Source of the DNA: Phycisphaerae bacterium
GTDB lineage: Bacteria; Planctomycetota; Phycisphaerae; Sedimentisphaerales; Anaerobacaceae
Assembly (NCBI GenBank): GCA_026386805.1
Contig: JAPLMX010000170.1
Coordinates: 1 to 47,280 of the forward strand
DNA: 47,280 nt
Direction: 5' to 3'
A program made the position numbers and the translations under genes. The notes beneath the pieces are model-generated. The model saw nothing but the letters and a program-made list of their open reading frames with translations. It was not told the DNA's origin and made no database searches. Positions 16,833-25,746 of this stretch are shown piece after piece (the stretch's first letter is position 1; each line of letters opens with the position of its first letter).

Positions 16833-18251
16833 GTGACAGCAAGTCGGACAGGCCGGGTGGGGGGCAGTCAACGTTCTCCGGCGGCGGGCATTTCCCGGCG
16901 TGGGTTCGTGAAGACTGCCGTGACGGTCGCGGCGTTTACGGTCGTGCCCCGGCACGTCTTGGGCGGGGCGGGGAATGTCCCGCCGAGCGAGAAGCTCAAC
17001 ATCGCGGGTATCGGCGTGGGGGGCCAGGGGGCCGGCGACATCCAGAACGTTAGTAGCGAGAACATCGTCGCGTTGTGCGACGTGGACCGCCGGCAGGCCG
17101 CCGAGACGTTCAAGAAGTTCCCGAATGCCCGTCAGTACTCCGACTTTCGGGTGATGCTGGAGAAGGAGGACAAGAACATCGACGCCGTCGTGGTGGCGAC
17201 GCCGGACCATGTCCATGCCGCCGCGTCCATGATGGCCATCAAGATGGGCAAGCACGTTTACTGCGAGAAGCCCCTGACGCACTCGATGTACGAGGCCCGC
17301 GAAATCGCCAAGGCGGCCCGCGAGGCGAGAGTGGCCACACAAATGGGCAACCAGGGCCACTCCGGGGAGGGAATTCGGCTGATTTGCGAGTGGATTTGGG
17401 ATGGCGTGATCGGCCCGGTGCGCAAGGTGCACGGGTGGACGACGCACGCGGTTTGGCCGCAGGGACTCCAGCGGCCGAAAGAGACGCCGCCCGTGCCCGA
17501 GACGCTCGATTGGGACTTGTGGCTGGGTCCCGCTCCGTATCGGCCGTATCACCCGGCCTATTTGCCGCAATTCTGGCGTGGCTGGTGGGACTTCGGCACC
17601 GGCGGGCTCGGCGACATGGGCTGCCACAACCTCGATCCGGTCGTCTGGGCCTTGAAGCTCGGGCAGCCGGCCAGCGTGGAAGCGAGTTGCTCGATCTTCG
17701 TGCCCACCATCACCTGGGACAAGCCCTTCAATACGGAAAGCTACCCGCAGGCGTCGATTGTGCGGTACGAGTTCCCTGAGCGGGAAGGGATGCCGCCCCT
17801 GGAGCTGACCTGGTACGACGGCGGGCTCATGCCGCGGCGGCCCAAGGAGCTGGAACCGGGGCGGCGCCTCGGCGACAAGCTCGGCGGCGTGATCTTCATC
17901 GGCGACAAAGGCACACTGGTCAGCGATAGCTATGCCAACAGTCCCAGACTGATCCCTGAAACGCGGATGAAAGAGTACCAGCGGCCCGCGCGGAGCATCC
18001 CGCGCTCGGTGGGACACCACAAAGAGTGGATCGAGGCCTGCAAAGGCGGCCAGCCCGCCGGCTCGAACTTCGACTACGCCGGCCCGCTGACCGAGATGAT
18101 CCTGCTGGGCAATATCGCGGTGCGCATGAGCCTTAAGACTCAGGAAAAGGGTCTGCGGCTTACCTACGACGGGCCCAACATGCGAATCACGAATCTGCCC
18201 GAGGCCAATGAGTACATGCAACGCAAGTACAGAGATGGGTGGACGCTGTGA
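16833..18251 (+). CDS. Tat-exported Gfo/Idh/MocA oxidoreductase, clade B copy 5
   Basis: A 472-residue protein starting at GTG 16833, which has GGGAGGG 7 bases before it; the frame is open further left, but only through the previous gene and the terminator. A long n-region precedes SRRGFV (21-26) and AAFTVVPRHVLGGAG. GVGGQGAGD is at 61-69, CDVDR at 82-86 and EKP at 145-147. The catalytic segment is [22 protein letters not shown] loop with FVPTITWDKPFNTESYPQAS is longer than in other copies and lies where the C-terminal sheet meets the active site. GHHKEWIEACKGG near the C-terminus is a clade B marker. It pairs most closely with the gene at 18378 in the signal region. Confidence 0.87.
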   Translation: MTASRTGRVGGSQRSPAAGISRRGFVKTAVTVAAFTVVPRHVLGGAGNVPPSEKLNIAGIGVGGQGAGDIQNVSSENIVALCDVDRRQAAETFKKFPNARQYSDFRVMLEKEDKNIDAVVVATPDHVHAAASMMAIKMGKHVYCEKPLTHSMYEAREIAKAAREARVATQMGNQGHSGEGIRLICEWIWDGVIGPVRKVHGWTTHAVWPQGLQRPKETPPVPETLDWDLWLGPAPYRPYHPAYLPQFWRGWWDFGTGGLGDMGCHNLDPVVWALKLGQPASVEASCSIFVPTITWDKPFNTESYPQASIVRYEFPEREGMPPLELTWYDGGLMPRRPKELEPGRRLGDKLGGVIFIGDKGTLVSDSYANSPRLIPETRMKEYQRPARSIPRSVGHHKEWIEACKGGQPAGSNFDYAGPLTEMILLGNIAVRMSLKTQEKGLRLTYDGPNMRITNLPEANEYMQRKYRDGWTL

Positions 18252-18267
18252 GGCGAAGTGTGAAGTT

Positions 18268-18341
18268 GTAGGATGGGCTTCAGCCCATGCAGCAAATGTC
18301 GTCAGTTTGTACTGAACCGCATGGGCTAAAGCCCATCCTAC
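18268..18341. repeat. Inverted repeat, GTAGGATGGGCTT...GCCCATCCTAC
   Basis: GTAGGATGGGCTTCAGCCCATGC (18268-18290) faces GCATGGGCTAAAGCCCATCCTAC (18319-18341), and each arm is itself a hairpin. It fills most of the gap between clade B copies 5 and 6 and resembles the GTAGGGTGGGC element at 42172. Confidence 0.75.
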
Positions 18342-18377
18342 GAACTGAACTGTCACGGTGAGTAAGGGGCTACGGAG

Positions 18378-19727
18378 ATGAAGACGGCAGAAGAGAAAAG
18401 GCTATCACGAAGGAGCTTCATGGGAACGACGGCGGCTGTGGCGGCGTTTACGATCGTGCCCCGGCATGTCCTGGGCGGGGCGGGGAACGTGCCGCCGAGC
18501 GAGAAGCTCAACATCGCGGGGATCGGGATCGGCGGGCGGGGCGAGGGCGACCTCGATGAGTGCCGCAGTGAGAGTATCGTCGCCTTGTGCGACGTGGATG
18601 AAGCCCATGCCGGACGCGTCTTCAAGAAGTACCCCAACGCCAGGAAGTGGACGGACTTCCGCAAGATGCTCGACGAGCAGAAGGACATCGACGCGGTCGT
18701 GATCGCCACGCCGGACCATCTGCACGCGATGGTCGCAATGGCCGCCATCAAGCGGGGCAAGCACGTCTACTGCGAGAAACCGCTGGCCCACTGCATCTGG
18801 GAATGCCGCCAGCTCACCTTAGCGGCCCGCGAAGCGAAGGTCGCCACGCAGCTTGGCAACCAAGGCCAGGCCTCGGAAGGCAACCGCTTGGTCTCCGAGA
18901 TCATCTGGGATGGCGCGATCGGCACGGTCCGCGAGGTGCACTCGTGGTGCAATCGGCCCATCTCGCAGCGCGGGATCGAGCGGCCGAAGGATACGCCGCC
19001 TGTGCCGGCGACGCTGAATTGGGACCTGTGGCTCGGTCCGGCGAGGCATCGGCCGTACCATCCCGTCTATCTGCCCTTCCGTTGGCGGGGCTGGTGGGAC
19101 TTCGGCACGGGCGTGCTCGGCGACATCGGCTGTCACCAGATGGACGCCGTCTTCCGCGCGTTGAAGCTGGGCTATCCCACGACCGTGGAGGCCTGCTCCA
19201 GCAACATGGATGAAGGAGCCGCCGTGAAGGAGGAAACCGCCCCGAAAGCGTCGATTGTCCGCTTCGAGTTCCCCGGTCGTGAGGGGTTCCCGCCGCTGAC
19301 ATTGACCTGGTACGACGGTGGGCTGATGCCCCCGCGGCCGGCGGAGCTGGAAGAGGGCCGCAAGTTTGGCGAAGCGGACGACAATCTCTTCATCGGCGAC
19401 AAGGGCAAGATGCTCGGCTACCGGCTGATCCCGGAAGTGCGGATGAAAGAGTACGGCAAACCGCCGCAGAAGATCGCCCGCTCGCCCGGCCACCACAAGG
19501 AATGGATCAACGCCTGCAAAGGCGGTCCGGCGGCCCGGGCGAACTTTGACTGGGCCGGGCCTCTGACGGAAGCGGTTCTGGTGGGCAATATCGCCCTGAA
19601 GATGGGAAAACAGCTCTACGAGAAAGGACTTAAGTTGCACTACGACGGCCCGAACATGCAGGTCACGAATCTGCCCGAGGCCAACAAGTACATCCGGGAT
19701 GAATATCGTGAAGGCTGGAGTCTGTGA
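18378..19727 (+). CDS. Tat-exported Gfo/Idh/MocA oxidoreductase, clade B copy 6
   Basis: A 449-residue protein. The Tat motif SRRSFM (10-15) leads to [27 protein letters not shown], which is nearly the same as copy 5 at protein and DNA level. GIGGRGEGD is at 50-58, CDVDE at 71-75 and EKP at 133-135. The usual QMGNQGH strand reads QLGNQGQ, losing a Met and a His that face the nicotinamide side in relatives. The following loop is NRPISQRGIERPKD, where most copies have a Trp-Pro-Gln-Gly. WWDFGTGVLGDIGCHQMD holds the catalytic His and Asp. AAGGGG lies 8 bases before the ATG. Confidence 0.87.
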   Translation: MKTAEEKRLSRRSFMGTTAAVAAFTIVPRHVLGGAGNVPPSEKLNIAGIGIGGRGEGDLDECRSESIVALCDVDEAHAGRVFKKYPNARKWTDFRKMLDEQKDIDAVVIATPDHLHAMVAMAAIKRGKHVYCEKPLAHCIWECRQLTLAAREAKVATQLGNQGQASEGNRLVSEIIWDGAIGTVREVHSWCNRPISQRGIERPKDTPPVPATLNWDLWLGPARHRPYHPVYLPFRWRGWWDFGTGVLGDIGCHQMDAVFRALKLGYPTTVEACSSNMDEGAAVKEETAPKASIVRFEFPGREGFPPLTLTWYDGGLMPPRPAELEEGRKFGEADDNLFIGDKGKMLGYRLIPEVRMKEYGKPPQKIARSPGHHKEWINACKGGPAARANFDWAGPLTEAVLVGNIALKMGKQLYEKGLKLHYDGPNMQVTNLPEANKYIRDEYREGWSL

Positions 19728-19753
19728 TTGAGGAAGAATGATCGATAATTAGC

Positions 19754-19880
19754 GGGTGGCAGCGTCAAGGCCGAAGGCCTTGGCGATGGTTCTTTGTGTC
19801 GAGGGCGCGAGCGCCCTCGAATCGCGGGCAAGGATGCCCGCGACACGACCATCCCCACGCTGTGCTTGACGCTGCCACCC
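19754..19880. repeat. Composite repeat: outer GGGTGGC arms around a 51-bp double hairpin
   Basis: The outer arms are GGGTGGCAGCGTCAAG and CTTGACGCTGCCACCC, as at 3239. Inside, 19796-19846 is a 51-bp element bounded by GTGTCG and CGACAC, with hairpins GAGGGCG/GCGCCCTC and CGGGC/GCCCG. Copies of this inner element lie inside coding sequence at 34967 and 41629. Confidence 0.8.
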
Positions 19881-19939
19881 ATCACAACATTGTAACGAAC
19901 AGGTTCTCGGCGCAATACTTAGGTATGAGGAGTAGTACC

Positions 19940-21289
19940 GTGAATGAGAAAAAGCTGACTCGACGTGATTTCGTAAGTGCCGCGGCCGGCGTGGCGGCGT
20001 TCACTATTGTCCCTCGCAGCGTCCTGGGCGGTGCGGGCCAGACCCCTCCCAGCGAGAAGATCAACATCGCGGGCGTCGGCGTCGGGGGCCAGGGCGGACA
20101 TGACATCCAGCAGCTCGAAAGCCAGAACATCGTGGCTTTGTGCGACGTGGACTGGCAACATGCCTCCGGGTGTTTCAAACGGTATCCTAACGCTAAGAAG
20201 TACAAGGACTTCCGTGAGATGCTGGACAAGGAGGACAAGAACATCGACGGGGTCGTGGTGGGGACGCCGGACCACCTGCACGCACCCATCTCCATGGCCG
20301 CGATCAAACGTGGCAAGCACGTCTACTGCGAGAAGCCTTTGACCCACACGGTGCGTGAGTCTAAACTGTTGGCCGAGGCCGCCCGCGAGCACAACGTTGC
20401 CACGCAGATGGGCAACAATGGCCAGGCTGGCGAGGAGGTCCGCCTGCTGTGCGAGACCATCTGGGATGGGGCCATCGGGCAGGTTCGGGAGGTCCACGTC
20501 TGGACGGACCGGCCGCTGAACGGGATCGACAAGTGGTACTGGCCGCAGGGGGTGGACAAACCGAAGGGCGAAGATCCTATCCCCGAGTCGCTCAATTGGG
20601 ACCTCTGGATTGGCCCGGCCCCGATGCGTCAGTATGTGAAGAGAGTCTACAATCCCTTCGTCTGGCGCGGCTGGTGGGATTTTGGCACCGGGGCGCTGGG
20701 CGATATCGGCTGCCATAGCATGGACCCGGTGTTCCGCGCCCTGAAGCTGGGCTACCCGACCAGCATTGAAGCCACCTGCACGCTGGTCAACAATGAGACT
20801 TACCCCGTGGCGTCGCGGGTGACGTATGAGTTCCCCGCCCGGGGCGATCTGGCGCCGGTGACGCTGCATTGGTACGACGGTGGGATGAAGCCGCCCCGAC
20901 CGCCGGAGCTGGAGGACGGCCGCCAGTGGGGCACGAACGGCCAGCTCTATGTCGGTGACAAGGGCAAGATGCTGGGGGGCCGCCTGATCCCGGAGACCCG
21001 GCAGAAAGAATACGGCAAGCCCCCGAAGAAGCTGGAGCGGTCGCCCGGCCACTATGAGGAGTGGGTCATCGCCTGCAAGGGCGGTAAGCCCGCCGGGTCG
21101 AACTTCCCGGATCATGCGGGCCTCTTGGCCCAGGTGGTTCTGCTGGGCAACATCGCTCTGCGTCCGGTCCTGAAGGACAAGCTCCTCAGCACCAAGCTGC
21201 TTTGGGACGCCAAAGAGTTCAAGTTCACCAATATGCCCGAGGCGAACAAGTACCTGACCAAGGAATATCGCGAAGGCTGGGCGATTTGA
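19940..21289 (+). CDS. Tat-exported Gfo/Idh/MocA oxidoreductase, clade B copy 7
   Basis: A 449-residue protein. GTG 19940 is chosen because GAGGAG lies 7 bases before it. An in-frame ATG at 19925 has no good ribosome binding site, and further upstream is repeat. TRRDFV (7-12) and AAFTIVPRSVLGG give the Tat signal. GVGGQGGHD is at 47-55, CDVDW at 68-72 and EKP at 131-133. QMGNNGQAGEE replaces the common [12 protein letters not shown] loop NGIDKWYWPQGVDKPKGED is unique in this window. [21 protein letters not shown] carries the catalytic His and Asp. The C-terminal SNFPDHAGLLAQV replaces the SNFDYAGPLTEM of its relatives. Confidence 0.86.
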   Translation: MNEKKLTRRDFVSAAAGVAAFTIVPRSVLGGAGQTPPSEKINIAGVGVGGQGGHDIQQLESQNIVALCDVDWQHASGCFKRYPNAKKYKDFREMLDKEDKNIDGVVVGTPDHLHAPISMAAIKRGKHVYCEKPLTHTVRESKLLAEAAREHNVATQMGNNGQAGEEVRLLCETIWDGAIGQVREVHVWTDRPLNGIDKWYWPQGVDKPKGEDPIPESLNWDLWIGPAPMRQYVKRVYNPFVWRGWWDFGTGALGDIGCHSMDPVFRALKLGYPTSIEATCTLVNNETYPVASRVTYEFPARGDLAPVTLHWYDGGMKPPRPPELEDGRQWGTNGQLYVGDKGKMLGGRLIPETRQKEYGKPPKKLERSPGHYEEWVIACKGGKPAGSNFPDHAGLLAQVVLLGNIALRPVLKDKLLSTKLLWDAKEFKFTNMPEANKYLTKEYREGWAI

Positions 21290-21324
21290 ATTGATGAAGG
21301 ATGATTGAATATTGATGATCGGCC

Positions 21325-21360
21325 GGGCGCCATGTCTGTGCGAGCGCAGGCATGGCGTCC
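21325..21360. repeat. Palindrome GGGCGCCATG...CATGGCGTCC
   Basis: A 36-base hairpin with a TCTGTGCGAGCGCAGG centre, in the gap between clade B copies 7 and 8. It is the same family as 9401-9426. Confidence 0.6.
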
Positions 21361-21391
21361 AGGTCTGGATGCTATGACGAGGGGCGGACTT

Positions 21392-22762
21392 ATGGACAAG
21401 AAGACAGTATCACGGCGGGAGGTGCTGCGCGGGACGGCCGGGGCCGTAGCGGCGTTCACGATTGTGCCCAGCCACGTGCTGGCCGGGGCGGCGGGGCAGC
21501 GGCCCAGCGACAAGCTCAACCTGGCGGCCATCGGCGTCGGCGGCATGGGCGACTATAACATCAAGCAGTGCAGCACCGAGAACTTCGTGGCCCTGTGCGA
21601 CGTCGATGACCAGTACGCGGCCAAGGTATTCGACCGGTTCCCGAACGCCAGGAAATACAAAGACTTCCGCGTCATGCTGGACAAGGAAGACAAGAACATC
21701 GACGGGGTCGTCATCGCGACTCCCGACCACACGCATTCCGTGATCGCGATGGCTTGTCTCAAGCACGGCAAACACATCTATCTCCAGAAGCCGCTGGCCC
21801 ATTCCATCTCCGAGGTGCGCAAGCTGACCGAAGCCGCCCGGGAGGCCAAGGTCCAGACCCAAATGGGCAACCAGGGCCACTCCTCCGACGAGATCCGGAT
21901 GCTCTATGAGTGGATTGCGGATGGGGCTATCGGGCCGGTGCGCGAGGTGTACGCTTGGAGCGACCGGCCCGTGGGCGGCGACCCGTGGTCGGACTTCCCG
22001 ATTATGGCACGGCCCAAAGACAAGCCGCCTGTCCCGCCGACACTGGACTGGGACTTGTGGCTTGGTCCGGCCCAATATCGGCCGTACCATCCGGCCTATT
22101 GCCCGTTGATGTGGCGCGGCTGGTGGGATTTCGGCACGGGGGCCTTGGGCGACATGGGCTGCCACATTCTGGACCCGGCGTTCTGGACCTTGAAGCTGGG
22201 CCACCCGACGCGGGTCGAGGCGACGACGACCCATTATCAGCCGGAAGTGGCATCCGAGACGTACCCGCGGGCCGCGATCATCCGGTACGAATTCCCCGCC
22301 CGGGGCGACATGCCGCCGGTGAAGCTGACATGGTTCGACGGCCGGTTGATGCCGCCGCGACCGAAGGACCTGGAGCCCGGCCGCAAACTGGAAGGCAACG
22401 GCGCCCTGCTGATCGGCGACAACGGCACGATCATGCACGGCTCGCATGGCGCCGGCGGCGTCCGCATCGTCCCGGAAGTGAAGATGAAGGCCTACAAGCG
22501 GCCGGAAATGACCCTCCCGCGCGTCAAGGGCGGCATGAGCGGTCATGAGCAGGATTGGATTCGCGCCTGCAAGGACGGCAAACCCGCCAGCTCGACCTTC
22601 GACTACGGCGGCCCGCTGACCGAGATGGTCCTGCTGGGCGTGCTCGCCATGCGGATCAAGGACACGCCGCTGGAATGGGACCCGGTGAATATGAAGATCA
22701 CCAACAATAGTGAAGCCAACAAGTACATAAACCCAGTGTTTCGCGAAGGTTGGGCACTGTAG
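21392..22762 (+). CDS. Tat-exported Gfo/Idh/MocA oxidoreductase, clade B copy 8 (QKP variant)
   Basis: A 456-residue protein. SRREVL (7-12) begins a Tat signal ending [25 protein letters not shown] (48-56) is the dinucleotide loop and CDVDD is at 69-73. EKP is replaced by QKP at 132-134 (IYLQKPL), as in the gene at 10948. These two also share GGMG in the loop and VKGG(x)(n)HEQ(D/N)WIRACK near the C-terminus, where other copies have a GHHKEWI pattern. Copies 1 and 8 thus form a sub-lineage although seven genes apart. [21 protein letters not shown] is the catalytic region. GAGGGG before ATG 21392 decides the start. Confidence 0.87.
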   Translation: MDKKTVSRREVLRGTAGAVAAFTIVPSHVLAGAAGQRPSDKLNLAAIGVGGMGDYNIKQCSTENFVALCDVDDQYAAKVFDRFPNARKYKDFRVMLDKEDKNIDGVVIATPDHTHSVIAMACLKHGKHIYLQKPLAHSISEVRKLTEAAREAKVQTQMGNQGHSSDEIRMLYEWIADGAIGPVREVYAWSDRPVGGDPWSDFPIMARPKDKPPVPPTLDWDLWLGPAQYRPYHPAYCPLMWRGWWDFGTGALGDMGCHILDPAFWTLKLGHPTRVEATTTHYQPEVASETYPRAAIIRYEFPARGDMPPVKLTWFDGRLMPPRPKDLEPGRKLEGNGALLIGDNGTIMHGSHGAGGVRIVPEVKMKAYKRPEMTLPRVKGGMSGHEQDWIRACKDGKPASSTFDYGGPLTEMVLLGVLAMRIKDTPLEWDPVNMKITNNSEANKYINPVFREGWAL

Positions 22763-22870
22763 GGATTGATTAAGGATCATTGATGATTGATTAACGGAAC
22801 GAAGTGTAGTGAAGCGTCTGGGCTTCGAATGATGAACGTGCCGAGCATCGCAGATTCCTCCCTTTCGTCG

Positions 22871-22900
22871 GCCAGATCCTTCGCTTCGCTCAGGATGACA
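22871..22900. repeat. Single arm of the CATCCTGAGCGAAGCGAAGGATC repeat
   Basis: AGATCCTTCGCTTCGCTCAGGATGACA, the same family as the right arm at 37110-37138. No clear opposite arm is near, so this may be a decayed or solo element. Confidence 0.55.
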
Positions 22901-22943
22901 AGAAATAGGGATCAAGCTTTATCGAATTGAGAGGACTTGTACA

Positions 22944-24257
22944 GTGAAGACCAGACAGATCAATAGACGCCAGTTCCTGGGCGGTGCGGCGACGGTGGCG
23001 GCGTTCACGATTGTGCCCCGGCACGTCTTGGGCGGTGCCCGGCAGGTGCCGCCGAGCGAGAAGCTCAACATTGCTTGCATCGGTGTCGGCGGCCAGGGCG
23101 CCAGCGACATTCAGTCGGTGAGCACGGAGAACATCGTTGCCATGTGCGACGTCGATTGGGGTAAGCACACGGCGGCCAGCTTTGACAAGCATCCGAACGC
23201 GAAAAAGTACAAAGACTTCCGCAAGATGCTGGAGGCGGAGGCCAAGAATATCGATGCGGTCACGGTTTCGACGCCGGACAATTTGCACGCGGTGGCGTCG
23301 ATGATGGCTATTAAGATGGGTAAACACGTCTACTGCGAGAAGCCCCTCTGCCACGACATCTACGAGGTCCGGCAGCTCACGGAGGCGGCCCGCAAGAAAG
23401 GCGTGATGACCCAGATGGGCACCCAGCTTCACGCGACCGGCGAGATGAAGACCTTTGTCGAGTGGGTCAAGGCCGGCGTGATCGGCAAGATTCGCAAAGT
23501 CGATCTCTGGAGCGGCAAAAACTGGGGCGGTGGCGAGCGGCCGACCGATACGCCCCCGGTCCCGGAGACGCTCGACTGGGACCTGTGGCTTGGCCCGGCC
23601 CCGTACCGGCCCTATCACCCCAAGTACCTGCCGGGGGAATGGCGGCGCTGGTGGGATTTCGGCACCGGCACACTGGGCGACATGGGTTGCCACATCATTG
23701 ATCCGGCTTGGTGGGTGCTGGACCTGAAGTACCCGACAAGTGTGGAGGCGCAGCCGGGGCCATTCAACAAGGAGACCTATCCGGAGCATACGATTGTGAC
23801 GTGGGAATTCCCCGCTCGCGGGGACCTGCCGCCGGTGACGGTGACGTGGCGCGATGGCAAGAATGAGCCGCCCCGGCCCAAAGAGCTGGAAGAGGCGCGG
23901 AAGATGCCCGACCAGGGCGGCCTTTACTACGGCGAGAAAGGGACGATTCTCCTGCCGCACGGCGGTAATCCGAGGTTGATCCCCGAATCGCAAATGAAGG
24001 GCTTTAAGGCACCGCCGCAGTCGTTTTCGCGTGGGACGGATCACTACCAGGAATGGATCAATGCCTGCAAGGGCGGGCCGAAGCCGCTGTCGAACTTCGA
24101 CTACGCGGGCCCGCTGGCCGAGGCGATCCTGCTGGGCAACATCGCGGCCCTAGCCAAGCAGAAGCTCCAGTGGGACGGGTCGAACATGAAGGTAACGAAC
24201 ATGCCCGAAGCGAATAAGTTCCTCCGTCGCGAGTACCGCAAGGGCTGGACGCTCTGA
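22944..24257 (+). CDS. Tat-exported Gfo/Idh/MocA oxidoreductase, clade B copy 9
   Basis: A 437-residue protein and the shortest of the nine. It starts at GTG 22944 with GAGAGGA about 8 bases before it. NRRQFL (7-12) and AAFTIVPRHVLGG form the Tat signal. GVGGQGASD is at 47-55, CDVDW at 68-72 and EKP at 132-134. PDNLH replaces the PDHLH or PDHTH of the other copies. MTQMGTQLHATGEMKTFVEWVKAG differs from the MGNQGH(S/A)GEG form, and the next loop (WSGKNWGGGERPTD) is short. WRRWWDFGTGTLGDMGCHIID is the catalytic region. It lies 53 bases before the TIM-barrel-DUF1080 gene with no terminator between, so the two probably act together. Confidence 0.87.
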   Translation: MKTRQINRRQFLGGAATVAAFTIVPRHVLGGARQVPPSEKLNIACIGVGGQGASDIQSVSTENIVAMCDVDWGKHTAASFDKHPNAKKYKDFRKMLEAEAKNIDAVTVSTPDNLHAVASMMAIKMGKHVYCEKPLCHDIYEVRQLTEAARKKGVMTQMGTQLHATGEMKTFVEWVKAGVIGKIRKVDLWSGKNWGGGERPTDTPPVPETLDWDLWLGPAPYRPYHPKYLPGEWRRWWDFGTGTLGDMGCHIIDPAWWVLDLKYPTSVEAQPGPFNKETYPEHTIVTWEFPARGDLPPVTVTWRDGKNEPPRPKELEEARKMPDQGGLYYGEKGTILLPHGGNPRLIPESQMKGFKAPPQSFSRGTDHYQEWINACKGGPKPLSNFDYAGPLAEAILLGNIAALAKQKLQWDGSNMKVTNMPEANKFLRREYRKGWTL

Positions 24258-24310
24258 ATTGACCATGCACTAAAGACGATTGACTATTGATGGATCAGGA
24301 GAAAGACACA

Positions 24311-25738
24311 ATGAACAAGACGACAAAGGTGGCAATGGCCCTGGTCGTGGCGGGGCTGTGTGTTGGCGTCGCGAGCATCAGCGGCGCGCAGACGAAGGAC
24401 AAGTGGCGGCTGGGGGCCCAGGCATATAGCTTCAACCGATTCACATTTGAGGAGGCGGTCGCCAAGACGAAATCCTGCGGGATGAAGTACATTGAAGTCT
24501 ATCCCCAACAGAAGGTCGGCGCCAAGTTCGGCAATACGGTATTCAGCGACATGACCCCTGCGCAGCGGCAGGAGGTCAAGCGGATGGTCAAGGATAGCGG
24601 CTTAACGCTCACCTGCTACGGCGTGGTCGGTCTGACGAACAACGAGCAGCAATGCCGCAAGGTGTTCGACTTTGCGAAGGACATGGGTTTCGAGGATATT
24701 GTGGCCGAGCCGCCGGCGGACGCCTTCGCGATGCTCGACAAGCTGTGCGAGGAGTACAAGATCGGTGTGGCGATTCACAACCATCCGAAGCCTTCCCCTT
24801 ACTGGGACTACGAGACGACGCTGAAAGTCTGCGAGGGCCGCAGCAAGTGGATCGGTTCCTGTGCCGACACGGGGCACTGGATGCGGTCGAATATCGACCC
24901 CGTCGTGGCGATCAAGGCCCTGGGCAAGGCCGGCCGCATTCGCAGCCTGCATTTCAAGGACCTCAACGAAATGGGCCCCAATGGCCACGATGTCCCCTGG
25001 GGCACGGGTGCGGGCAAGGCCCGAGAAGTCCTGGCCGAACTGGCGGCCGAGGGTTTCGAAGGCCCCTTCTCCTCCGAGTACGAGTATCATTGGGACAACA
25101 GCGTGCCCGAGATCAAAGCGTCCGCCGAGTGGTTCAAGAAGACGGCCGCCGAGCTGAGTCAGACGCCGGCCAAGGATGTCTTCCAGAAGGACCTGTCGAA
25201 CGCCATCATGGAAACCGGTGCCTGGGCGTTTCGTGACGACGGTATTCTCGGCCCGATGCCCAATGCGCACGGTGACATCTGGACCAAGGAACGTTACGGC
25301 AACTTCATCCTCGAACTCGATTTCAAGACCCCCGAGAAGGCCAACAGCGGCGTCTTCATCCGCACCGGCAATACTAAAGACATCTACAGTGCAATCGAGA
25401 TCCAGATTCACGCGACGACCGACGGCACGAAGCACGGCCAGTGTGGCGCCGTCTACGACTGCCTGTCGCCCTCGAAGAATGCCACGAAGAAGCCGGGCGA
25501 GTGGAGCCACTACATCATCACGTGCTTGGACAACAAGATCTACGTGAATCTCAACGGCGTGGACATCATCGACATGGACTTGGACCAGTGGACCCAGGCT
25601 GGCAAGAATCCCAACGGAGAGTCGAACAAGTTCAAGACCGCGTACAAGGACATGCCGCGCGTGGGCAATCTCGGCTTCCAGTTCCACGGCGCCCCCGTGG
25701 TATGGTTCCGGAACCTGAAGATCAAGTCCCTGGACTAA
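24311..25738 (+). CDS. Secreted TIM-barrel isomerase-like domain fused to DUF1080 (3-keto-disaccharide hydrolase) domain
   Basis: A 475-residue protein. The signal peptide (VAMALVVAGLCVGVASISGAQ) should export it. Residues 33-282 are a xylose-isomerase-like TIM barrel with likely metal or catalytic residues E133 (VAEPP), H156 (AIHNHP), D186 (CADTGH), H214 (LHFKD) and E256 (SSEYEYH). Residues 288-475 are a DUF1080 concanavalin-like domain (FILELDFKTPEKANSGVFIR, then YDCLSPSKNATKKPGEW, then GFQFHGAPVVWFRNLKIK). Both families act in the 3-keto-glycoside route, the first as a lyase or isomerase and the second as a 3-keto-glycoside hydrolase or lyase, so the fusion may couple two consecutive steps. 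AGGAGAAAG lies 8 bases before ATG 24311. The next gene follows at once, its ribosome binding site overlapping this stop codon. Confidence 0.85.
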   Translation: MNKTTKVAMALVVAGLCVGVASISGAQTKDKWRLGAQAYSFNRFTFEEAVAKTKSCGMKYIEVYPQQKVGAKFGNTVFSDMTPAQRQEVKRMVKDSGLTLTCYGVVGLTNNEQQCRKVFDFAKDMGFEDIVAEPPADAFAMLDKLCEEYKIGVAIHNHPKPSPYWDYETTLKVCEGRSKWIGSCADTGHWMRSNIDPVVAIKALGKAGRIRSLHFKDLNEMGPNGHDVPWGTGAGKAREVLAELAAEGFEGPFSSEYEYHWDNSVPEIKASAEWFKKTAAELSQTPAKDVFQKDLSNAIMETGAWAFRDDGILGPMPNAHGDIWTKERYGNFILELDFKTPEKANSGVFIRTGNTKDIYSAIEIQIHATTDGTKHGQCGAVYDCLSPSKNATKKPGEWSHYIITCLDNKIYVNLNGVDIIDMDLDQWTQAGKNPNGESNKFKTAYKDMPRVGNLGFQFHGAPVVWFRNLKIKSLD

Positions 25739-25746
25739 GGAGGACC

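Noticed and set aside
3239-22900. The palindromic repeats as a CRISPR array
   Set aside because: They belong to several families, are kilobases apart, and no cas genes are present.
25441-25746. Upstream extension of the double-DUF1080 gene
   Set aside because: It overlaps the TIM-DUF1080 gene out of frame and destroys the signal peptide position.
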